DNA of 6,793 nucleotides from contig JARIHA010000135.1 in the NCBI GenBank assembly GCA_029288475.1, forward strand, positions 1-6,793. The letters are read 5' to 3'. Below are positions 1 through 5,753 of the stretch, one piece after another. Each line of letters begins with the position of its first letter. Positions within the stretch are counted from its first letter, which is position 1. The DNA is from Candidatus Tayloriibacteriota bacterium. GTDB lineage: Bacteria > Patescibacteriota > Minisyncoccia > Phycocordibacterales > JARIHA01. The notes beneath the pieces were generated by a model. That model saw only the letters and a list, made by a program, of their open reading frames with translations. It searched no databases and was not told where the DNA came from. The position numbers and the translations under genes were made by a program.

Positions 1-523
1 CCTCAAAACCTCCATTGGTAAAATCGCCACTCGCCTCTTTTGGGAAAAGCTTGTAGCATGTCCATACATCTGTCAGCGATTGCTTATAAAGAATATTTAC
101 CATCTTGGTAATGAGCCATACCCCGCTTCTTGGCAGCCAAAATCCTTTACGTTTCTCATGATGCAGATTGCGGGACCCATAGACAACCGATGCCTTCTGT
201 TCATCAACCGCCTTGAGAAGCCCCTTTATTTCCGACGGATCATATTCCAAATCAGCATCTTGGATAATGCAGTAATCGCCGGTGGCGTGAGAGAGTCCGG
301 TTTTCACGGCAGTGCCTTTTCCTCCATTTTTTTTCTGAAACACTACTTTTATTTTATTCTTATATTTCTTGAGTATTTCCCTGGTACCGTCCGTAGAACA
401 GTCGTCCACGACGATGATCTCTTTTTGCCAATCAGAAAGATCAGCCCTATCAACCCTGTTCAATATTTCTTTAATGGTTCTCGCCTCGTTAAAACACGGT
501 ATCACAATAGAGATTTTTTTCAT
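1..523 (-). CDS. GT2 family glycosyltransferase, polyprenyl-phosphate sugar synthase-like (DPM1/GtrB type), 3' end cut by window edge
   Basis: I translated this frame directly; it is open from ATG (523-521) to the left edge, giving 174 residues without a stop. It starts MKKISIVIPCFNEARTIKEI, the standard GT2 N-terminus. The GT-A nucleotide-binding acidic pair is at about residues 40-41 (VVDDCSTDGT), GGKGTAVKTG follows at 67-76, the metal-binding QDADLEYDP is at 88-96, VYGSR at 114-118, and TDVWTCYKLF at 151-160, a signature of dolichol-phosphate mannosyltransferase-like enzymes. Family knowledge: these transfer a sugar from a nucleotide donor to polyprenyl phosphate on the cytoplasmic face. 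The sugar cannot be told from sequence. The missing C-terminus hides whether GtrB-like membrane helices follow the catalytic domain. The start overlaps the stop of the GT-C gene (ATGA, 523-520) with no Shine-Dalgarno in front, so translational coupling is likely. The GT-C neighbour is a plausible user of the lipid-linked sugar made here. An ordinary cytoplasmic GT2 is the less likely alternative. Confidence 0.93.
   Translation of the reverse strand, partial: MKKISIVIPCFNEARTIKEILNRVDRADLSDWQKEIIVVDDCSTDGTREILKKYKNKIKVVFQKKNGGKGTAVKTGLSHATGDYCIIQDADLEYDPSEIKGLLKAVDEQKASVVYGSRNLHHEKRKGFWLPRSGVWLITKMVNILYKQSLTDVWTCYKLFPKEASGDFTNGGFE
520..523 (-). other. ATGA stop-start overlap joining the GT-C and GT2 genes
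   Basis: The TGA of the GT-C gene (522-520) and the ATG of the GT2 gene (523-521) share bases as ATGA on the minus strand. The preceding minus-strand bases (GTAAGTAAAAAATTCTC) contain no Shine-Dalgarno, so GT2 translation probably relies on ribosomes finishing the GT-C gene. This is the only overlap among the six annotated genes. Confidence 0.85.
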
Positions 524-1905
524 GAGAATTTTTTACTTACCTTATCCTTAAGGAGAACAAAGCCGCAGAGTGCAAATGAGATAATAAATGCATTTACCGG
601 CACTCTAAAGCGCTCATTTACTCCAAGCCCATTGATCATAGTAGTGAGGGCAAAGTAAGCAAGCAGAAAAACTGCGGATACTATTTGCGGAGAACACCAT
701 TTATTTCGGATACTATCCACAAGGGTTACTATTCCGAGCAAGAAGGCCAAGATCCACAGAAGCCGAAATACCCCAACCAAAACATAAGGACTGAACACAA
801 GATTTTTTATTATAATGAAAAATTTTCCAGGAGAATGTATGAGCATCATCAAAGCGGGCTTTGAAAGTAGGCCGACATTAATAGGATAGCCTGCATGTTG
901 AATTACCACCAACATTCCATCGTGAGTAAAAAAAGTGAACAAACTAATAAGGCAAAGCTTTATGAGAGCTTCAGGATGCTGCTTGAGAACCGACACAGCC
1001 TGGTCTTTATAATACGCGCCATTTGAAAGAGTTATCATTCCTGGATCAGACTCATGATTACGAACGTAACCATTCAACTCGGTCTGAAAATCCGTGCCCT
1101 TTTCGACAGCCAGAACAGAAGGTACGAGATATACATATAAATTGTAATCTACTTGGGCGCTCATTCCTACCACTCCGAATTGACGATAATTTCGATATAG
1201 CCACGGAGTCAGTATGACTAAAAAAAGAAGTGCAAAAGCGGCAGCTTGGAGGCAAATTTTCTTCGAAAGATTTCTTCTCCAATGAAACAAAATGAATAAT
1301 GATGCAAAAATGGGTACATATTGCACCGTTGGTTTTGCAAGAGTAGCTACCGCAAGCAACACGGAAGACATGAGTATATTCTTATAGCTCTGCACCTTGA
1401 AATAGCGGAAGAAATACAGTACAGAAAACAGAAAAAAGAAAGTAAAAAATGTCTCGGTATAAAAAATATCCGAGAGCAATATCCCAAGAGGTTCGAGTGC
1501 GAGAAAAATGCCTGTCCAAAGGGCGATATTTTGCCATTGAGGAAATCGTTCAGAAAATAATTCCCGGGCAATCAATAGACCGAGCACGGGAATGAACGAA
1601 CCGAGGAGCATCTGACCCAGAATAGTCACGAAATAACTATGAAAAAGAAAAAGTAAACTAGCCATGAACACTGGATATGCAGGAGGACGCAATGGACTGG
1701 GAACAAATTTTCCACCAAGCTCGGCGGCAATACCATGACCGTTAAGGAAATCATTGCTCATTTCAAAATAGCCGTCATCCCCCTTTATAGTAGGTATGAT
1801 GGCATTATGATTGGCATGAAGATTTATACAAAGAAGAAATAATCGCGCAGACAATGCAATTAGGAAAACAATGATCTCCCATTTATATTTTTTTAAAAAA
1901 ACCAT
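520..1905 (-). CDS. GT-C integral membrane glycosyltransferase, GT39/PMT_2-like
   Basis: 461 residues, mostly hydrophobic, with roughly ten or more predicted membrane spans by eye, starting at about 10-28. After the first helix comes an extracytoplasmic loop with GDDGYFEMSNDFLNGHGI (42-59), where the acidic pair D43/D44 sits where GT-C enzymes keep their catalytic Asp. RPPAYPVF follows at 73-80, SDIFYTETFF at about 145-154 (a second acidic loop), TPWLYRNYRQFG at 233-244, and a C-terminal NERFRVPVNAF (430-440), resembling the E-R-[FY]-R-x-P motif of bacterial PMT_2 proteins. Known role of the family: transfer of a sugar from a polyprenyl-phosphate donor to protein, lipid or polysaccharide outside the cytoplasm. 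The acceptor is unknown. The N-terminal MVFLKKYKWE gives a basic cytoplasmic start. No Shine-Dalgarno precedes the ATG; a promoter-like sequence ends 7 nt upstream. The TGA stop overlaps the GT2 start, so the putative donor synthase and its user are joined. Confidence 0.88.
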   Translation of the reverse strand: MVFLKKYKWEIIVFLIALSARLFLLCINLHANHNAIIPTIKGDDGYFEMSNDFLNGHGIAAELGGKFVPSPLRPPAYPVFMASLLFLFHSYFVTILGQMLLGSFIPVLGLLIARELFSERFPQWQNIALWTGIFLALEPLGILLSDIFYTETFFTFFFLFSVLYFFRYFKVQSYKNILMSSVLLAVATLAKPTVQYVPIFASLFILFHWRRNLSKKICLQAAAFALLFLVILTPWLYRNYRQFGVVGMSAQVDYNLYVYLVPSVLAVEKGTDFQTELNGYVRNHESDPGMITLSNGAYYKDQAVSVLKQHPEALIKLCLISLFTFFTHDGMLVVIQHAGYPINVGLLSKPALMMLIHSPGKFFIIIKNLVFSPYVLVGVFRLLWILAFLLGIVTLVDSIRNKWCSPQIVSAVFLLAYFALTTMINGLGVNERFRVPVNAFIISFALCGFVLLKDKVSKKFS

Positions 1906-1912
1906 AAAGACA

Positions 1913-1941
1913 ATTATAAGTTAGGAACGGATGAAACTCAA
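1913..1941 (-). promoter_or_regulatory. Candidate sigma70-type promoter in front of the GT-C gene
   Basis: On the minus strand TTGAGT (1941-1936, 4 of 6 matches to TTGACA) is followed by exactly 17 nt and then a perfect TATAAT (1918-1913). The -35 lies inside the last codons of the upstream GT4 gene and the -10 in the 15-nt gap. Only 7 nt (TGTCTTT) separate the -10 from the GT-C ATG at 1905, so initiation would fall at or next to the start codon and the mRNA would be leaderless or nearly so. That fits the absence of a Shine-Dalgarno. It could still be chance in an AT-rich gap; no transcript data are available. Confidence 0.4.
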
Positions 1942-3093
1942 TATTGCCTGGGCGCGCATACTCCAGGTATGAGTCGATACAGTATCAAAAGCGTTATGAG
2001 TGATTTTTTCTACGTCACGAGCACTAAACGACAGGGCCTGATCGATACCACGCGCCAAATCCTTTGCATCGTCTGGTTTTACCAAGATGGCATTTTTCGA
2101 ACTAAGAATTTCGGTGACTGAAGGAATATCCGAAGCAACAATTGGCCGCTTGCTCGCCATGTATTCAAACATCTTCATGGGCGATGTATAAAATTTTGAA
2201 ATATCTTCTTTCGCAGTGTTGGGTAAAACTAATACATCAGCAGCTTTCTGCCAGAGCGGTATTTCTCTGTAATTCCGATGGCCGACCACCACGATACGCT
2301 CATTGATGCCATCCTTTAACGCATTCTTCCGTTTAAAAGCTTCTGCATCCTTGGCAGTCCCCCCAACAAAATAACAAGTAACATTCGGGGGTAAATATTG
2401 TACAGCATCAGCAAGCGTCTGAACGCCTTTCCATGAATATAGATGGCCAGTATAAACCACGATGGAACGATCTTGAGGTAAACCAAGCTGGGCTCTGGCC
2501 GCTTCTTTCATAACCTCAATATCAAACTGCTTGATATCAACAGCATTGGCTTGATAAATGATCTTTTTCTCATCCAAACCAAAAAGCTGCTTGGCTTTTT
2601 CGAGTTTCCATTTGTTGTGGATAAGCACCCAGCGCATTCTTTTTATAAAGCGTCCAAACAGCATCGTCTTGCTCTCTGGGAAATCATGCAGTTCGTAAAA
2701 AGTATTCTTAAAAGAAAATGAAGCGAACCACAAAGGCAACCATTCGTTGGAATAAATAATATCGTCCCTTTTTGCCTTTGCCAGAAGATAAAACTTGGTA
2801 CTTATTGAGAAAATCAAAAAACTAAGAAAGAATGCTGCGCGATTAAAGCCTGGAACTGAAAATAGATCAATAGTTGGCAGATACACAACAGAAAAATTAT
2901 TTCTGAGTCCGTAATAGTGCGACACATTCTGCTTTATACGCCCCAATCTCCTTGGAACAAGTATTGTTACTTCCCTACCTTCATCAGCAAAAGCCTCGGC
3001 ATTCTTTGCAGTAAACAAAGCCGCCGCCTTTTCGCTTGGAAAACGCCCATGAAAAATCAAAAATATCCTGCCGTCTTTATTTTTTTGCATCAT
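1921..3093 (-). CDS. GT4 family glycosyltransferase (SPxKxFEYMA type)
   Basis: 390 residues, the usual GT4 length, with a GT-B fold expected. The N-terminal Rossmann half begins RIFLIFHGRFPSEKAAALFT (about 9-28), the segment facing the acceptor in related enzymes. DIIYSNEWLPLWFA (111-124) and FYELHDFPES (132-141) are typical of the first domain. The C-terminal nucleotide-sugar half starts at GHLYSWKG (216-223, with the conserved Lys at 222) and holds TSPMKMFEYMASKRPIVASDIPSVTEI (303-329). E310 matches the second Glu of the EX7E motif, while the first position is Y302, a variation common in SPxKxFEYM enzymes. Cytoplasmic or membrane-associated sugar transfer from a nucleotide-sugar donor is expected; donor and acceptor are not predictable. 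Two ATG codons stand in tandem (3093 and 3090), so the start could be one residue later. It begins 9 nt after the GtrA-GT4 gene with no Shine-Dalgarno. A hydrophobic stretch at about 85-105 may be a membrane-contact helix. Confidence 0.9.
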   Translation of the reverse strand: MMQKNKDGRIFLIFHGRFPSEKAAALFTAKNAEAFADEGREVTILVPRRLGRIKQNVSHYYGLRNNFSVVYLPTIDLFSVPGFNRAAFFLSFLIFSISTKFYLLAKAKRDDIIYSNEWLPLWFASFSFKNTFYELHDFPESKTMLFGRFIKRMRWVLIHNKWKLEKAKQLFGLDEKKIIYQANAVDIKQFDIEVMKEAARAQLGLPQDRSIVVYTGHLYSWKGVQTLADAVQYLPPNVTCYFVGGTAKDAEAFKRKNALKDGINERIVVVGHRNYREIPLWQKAADVLVLPNTAKEDISKFYTSPMKMFEYMASKRPIVASDIPSVTEILSSKNAILVKPDDAKDLARGIDQALSFSARDVEKITHNAFDTVSTHTWSMRAQAILSFIRS

Positions 3094-3101
3094 TCTTTTA
3101 C

Positions 3102-3107
3102 ATTATA
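3102..3107 (-). promoter_or_regulatory. Isolated TATAAT hexamer before the GT4 gene at 3093
   Basis: A perfect TATAAT on the minus strand lies 8 nt before the first ATG of the downstream GT4 gene. It overlaps the CTA TAA end of the GtrA-GT4 gene, and I find no acceptable -35 at 15-18 nt (AATTAT at 17 nt) and no extended -10. It may be a by-product of the stop codon. It is listed because its placement mirrors the better candidate at 1913-1918. Confidence 0.18.
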
Positions 3108-4578
3108 GCTGACGATAACGAGCAATAATTTTCTTTACTAAAGAGGAAAGTTCGTGCTGGGATTCAACAGACTGACGAAGTGTCTTTGTGAGCTCAGACA
3201 ATCGAGACTGGTCCATTTCAGAAAATTCCAAGATCTGTCGGGCAAGTGCCTGCGAATCTCCTTTATTGAAAGTCATGCTATCGCGATAGTCAGATAAAAG
3301 ATCGAAGTAAGCTTCATTGCAGGTAAGTAATGGCAGTCCCGCAGAAATAGCTTCTACCCCCGTTTTATCCAAACTTCCCGTATGACTCGTATTCACAAAC
3401 ACATCAGCTGAGTGAAGAAAGGGCACGATATCTTTATTGGCGATTGCTCCAAGCCAACGAACAGAGGCGTCTAAGCCATCATCACTTACCTTTTTCTTTA
3501 GCAAAGTTAAATACGCTTCCTGCTCGGGAGTACCCGCCTCACCTACCATATTAAGAATAACCGGCTTCTTTGCGGCTACGAGCTTTATAGCACCAATAAG
3601 CGTCTCATAATCCTTTACCGGAGAAATCCTTCCTATAGAGAGAACTCTTATTTGCGAAGCCTTTTGTGGCAACTTATAACTAAAAAATGCCGTGTCTATG
3701 CCCTGCCCTACCACTGCCAACTTAGTAGTCGGCAGGCGAAATCCTTTTGGTGTGGAAGTGAAGATAATATGGGCGAGCCTTTCAGCTACACGTAAAGAGA
3801 AAGTGACTTTAGCGTGTGCATACCAAAGGCCAATCTTCTTTCCAAAGATCCTCCAAAAAACTCCCCCCAAGATCACATACATCTGATTCATATGAACAAA
3901 CACTTGGTCATAATTATCCCTTTCTCTCCAGATGTAATAAAAGAAATTCTTAAGATATCCGAGTCGGGAAATCCCTTTCTCCTTTCCCAAAGAAAAAACC
4001 GTCACATGAGGTGGAAAATCATACTCGCCCTTATAAAGACAAATAACGGTCAGTTTTTCAGTATTCTTTGCAAATTCAATTATCCATCGATGTACAAAAC
4101 CAAACAAACCATCATTTTTATCTATCTTCTGGGTTATAAGAAGCATTCTCATGCCCTCAGTTTTTTCTTGATGATTAAATATGTGAGTATGATAGATAAA
4201 AAAACTAAAGAGGGCGATGATGCCGGAAGCCAAGACCTGTCCGAGCAAATAAGGAATATGCAATCTGCCGACAAAAATATACATAAGTAATGTATTGACC
4301 ACTAGATTTATCAGCGCAAGAAAAAAGAAGAGCACGAGCTGGCCGCCCATTCTTTCCTTGGAATTCTCCCTGAAGGTCCAAAACTTCTGCATGATGAAAC
4401 TTACTACAAAAGCCACGATAAACGCAATGATAGCAGCCACCAGATAATGTACTCCGTAAAAATGAATAAAGAAATAAAGAAGAAACAGATCGGTAGCCGC
4501 TGCAATACCTCCCGAGCAAATATACCTGAGAAGGACCGACTTATTTTTCATGATACTTTGAAAGGTTTGTTTGATCAT
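3103..4578 (-). CDS. GtrA-like membrane domain fused to a GT4 glycosyltransferase
   Basis: 491 residues in two parts. Residues 1-140 look like a complete GtrA protein (PF04138 type): LLRYICSGGIAAATDLFLLYFF (16-37), YLVAAIIAFIVAFVVSFIMQKFWTF (45-69), then two more helices at about 80-100 and 111-129, four spans in all. GtrA proteins are proposed to help flip polyprenyl-phosphate sugars. Residues 143-491 are a full-length GT4 enzyme: MRMLLITQKIDKNDGLFGF at the start, IGLWYAHAKV (249-258), VVGQGIDTAFF (289-299), GRISPVKDYE (316-325, R317 and K322 in the donor phosphate region) and NTSHTGSLDKTGVEAISAG (396-414). E409 is the second Glu of EX7E; the first is G401. The junction has no linker domain and carries an A6 run, a GAGGG and two ATG codons, so it may be two genes joined by one base, real or erroneous. 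The annotated start is 5 nt after the preceding gene, with no Shine-Dalgarno. Domain calls are firm; the one-polypeptide call is not. Confidence 0.82.
   Translation of the reverse strand: MIKQTFQSIMKNKSVLLRYICSGGIAAATDLFLLYFFIHFYGVHYLVAAIIAFIVAFVVSFIMQKFWTFRENSKERMGGQLVLFFFLALINLVVNTLLMYIFVGRLHIPYLLGQVLASGIIALFSFFIYHTHIFNHQEKTEGMRMLLITQKIDKNDGLFGFVHRWIIEFAKNTEKLTVICLYKGEYDFPPHVTVFSLGKEKGISRLGYLKNFFYYIWRERDNYDQVFVHMNQMYVILGGVFWRIFGKKIGLWYAHAKVTFSLRVAERLAHIIFTSTPKGFRLPTTKLAVVGQGIDTAFFSYKLPQKASQIRVLSIGRISPVKDYETLIGAIKLVAAKKPVILNMVGEAGTPEQEAYLTLLKKKVSDDGLDASVRWLGAIANKDIVPFLHSADVFVNTSHTGSLDKTGVEAISAGLPLLTCNEAYFDLLSDYRDSMTFNKGDSQALARQILEFSEMDQSRLSELTKTLRQSVESQHELSSLVKKIIARYRQL
4144..4158 (-). promoter_or_regulatory. 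Internal Shine-Dalgarno and ATG pair at the GtrA/GT4 junction
   Basis: Within the fused gene the minus strand reads GAGGG (4158-4154), then ATG at 4152 and ATG at 4146, both in the GT4 frame (residues 143 and 145). Spacing to the second ATG is 7 nt, which is ideal; to the first it is 1 nt. It is the only good Shine-Dalgarno-like signal near a start that I found in the window. It would give a 347-residue stand-alone GT4 enzyme beginning MLLITQKID. That suggests internal initiation, or that this is the true start of a separate gene. Confidence 0.45.
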
Positions 4579-4583
4579 AGAAT

Positions 4584-5750
4584 TTAATTGGCAAAAGACC
4601 GTTCGATGTCATTCTTGTATCGTTGCAGATATTCACTTCGATCGGTAATTAGCATTTCGTTCGGCACCAGAGAAATTTCTAGAGGCGCCCGCACTTTATT
4701 CTTCATTGCCTGTTCAATCTTTTCAACAAAACATTCCAAATCTTCATTTGAACAGACTGAAACAATCGGAGAAAGAGCTGCGAGGTCAGGCGCAATTCCC
4801 ACATCGCTCGTAACCACAGGAAGTCCTGCCAACACAGCCTCCATCAGCGTAAGGCCGTAACCTTCGTAGAATGAAGTGGAAAGAAAGAGATCCGTTGAGT
4901 CCATGTACGGGCTCAGGTCATTGACCCATAGCTCAAAAATCACCGAATCAGCTATTTCTAATTCTTTTGCCAAAACCATGAGCAATGAAAGTTCAGGCCC
5001 GTCACCAACTATTACCAGACCCACTTTTGGATGGTTCTGTAGTATTTTTTTGAATACCCTCAAGGCAAGCGGAAGATTTTTTTCCTTAGTCAGTCGTGAG
5101 GCAGTCAAAATAATATATTCAAATTGAGGATATTTAGCATGCAAATTTATTCCCGCCTGCTGCCTTTTTTGCTCAGTAAAAATGGGCAAGATGGAAATTT
5201 TTTTCAAAGGAATACGATACCTTTCTGCGACGCTTTTTTGTATCCTCTTTGATACCGTGCGAATGACGTCTGCCTTGGGCAAAATGCGTCCCGCAAGAAA
5301 AACACGAATACGATTTAAAAAAAATATCTTTTTAAATTCTGGGCTCAGAAAATCCGTATGGACCTGAATATGAAGGCGTGCGGCAACCTTCTTTGCCAAC
5401 CAGGATGCGGATAGGCCGGTTTCAAATGGATCTTGTGCGGTGACTACTATCTGATCAGCACTTGAAGAAGAATCATTTGATTTTTTTGCAGACGCAACAA
5501 TCTTTTTACCAATCAAATATGCATCGGTCATATAAAACAACTTATGAGCTGAAGAGGTAGGATATACAAAAGTATGAAGACCGATCTCTATTTTTTCTTG
5601 TGATCCGCTGTCAGATTGCCGAAGCGAAAAAAGCACAATATGTAGCTCTGCAAAAAGATTTCCATATTCGGTCATGCGGGCGCGAACTGCGCTTCCCTCT
5701 TTGAGCATATTCCTATCAGTCGATATCATAATTACGATTGGGCTTTTCAT
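4584..5750 (-). CDS. GT4 family glycosyltransferase with complete EX7E motif
   Basis: 388 residues, normal for GT4. The N-terminal half runs from MKSPIVIMISTDRNMLKEGSAV and includes VVTAQDPFETGLSASWLAKK (102-121) and QVHTDFLSPEFK (129-140), where H131 is likely the acceptor-side histidine typical of the family. ILPKADVIRTVSKRIQKSV (156-174) leads into the linker. The C-terminal half has LTASRLTKEKN (215-225; R219 and K224 match the donor-phosphate pair), VIVGDGPE (246-253) and SFYEGYGLTLMEAVLAGLPVVTSDVG (293-318) with a complete EX7E (E296, E304). It should be an active retaining glycosyltransferase using a nucleotide sugar at the cytoplasmic face; specificity is unknown. Residues 92-99 (NDSSSSAD) form a short polar loop. 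It starts 3 nt after the upstream gene and stops 5 nt before the GtrA-GT4 gene. No Shine-Dalgarno is present, so coupled translation is likely. Confidence 0.93.
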   Translation of the reverse strand: MKSPIVIMISTDRNMLKEGSAVRARMTEYGNLFAELHIVLFSLRQSDSGSQEKIEIGLHTFVYPTSSAHKLFYMTDAYLIGKKIVASAKKSNDSSSSADQIVVTAQDPFETGLSASWLAKKVAARLHIQVHTDFLSPEFKKIFFLNRIRVFLAGRILPKADVIRTVSKRIQKSVAERYRIPLKKISILPIFTEQKRQQAGINLHAKYPQFEYIILTASRLTKEKNLPLALRVFKKILQNHPKVGLVIVGDGPELSLLMVLAKELEIADSVIFELWVNDLSPYMDSTDLFLSTSFYEGYGLTLMEAVLAGLPVVTSDVGIAPDLAALSPIVSVCSNEDLECFVEKIEQAMKNKVRAPLEISLVPNEMLITDRSEYLQRYKNDIERSFAN

Positions 5751-5753
5751 AAA

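Noticed and set aside
327..334. Eight-T run (A8 in the GT2 gene) as a possible frameshift site
   Set aside because: The conserved QKKNGGKG segment reads correctly through it in frame, so no frameshift is implied.
80..658. Plus-strand open frame of 192 codons
   Set aside because: It is antisense to the GT2 gene and the end of the GT-C gene, whose conserved motifs fix the true frame. Its translation shows no recognisable domain.
4157..4167. The A6-C string at the GtrA/GT4 junction as a programmed -1 slippery heptamer
   Set aside because: The codons there are GAA AAA ACT, so the A-AAA-AAC phase needed for classical -1 slippage does not match the zero frame. I saw no obvious downstream pseudoknot. 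Simple homopolymer slippage or an indel remains possible.
3814..4290. Plus-strand open frame of 158 codons opposite the GtrA-GT4 gene
   Set aside because: It is antisense to a well-supported coding sequence, and its product has no family-like motif. It probably reflects few stops opposite a biased reading frame.
4205..4519. Minus-strand 104-codon frame within the GtrA region
   Set aside because: It is an out-of-frame shadow; the GtrA motifs and four helices lie in the main frame.
5313..5337. Inverted repeat ATTTAAAAA / TTTTTAAAT with a 7-nt loop
   Set aside because: It is AT-only and lies inside a coding region (KIFFLNR). Pairing would be weak, and it has no GC stem or position suggesting a terminator.
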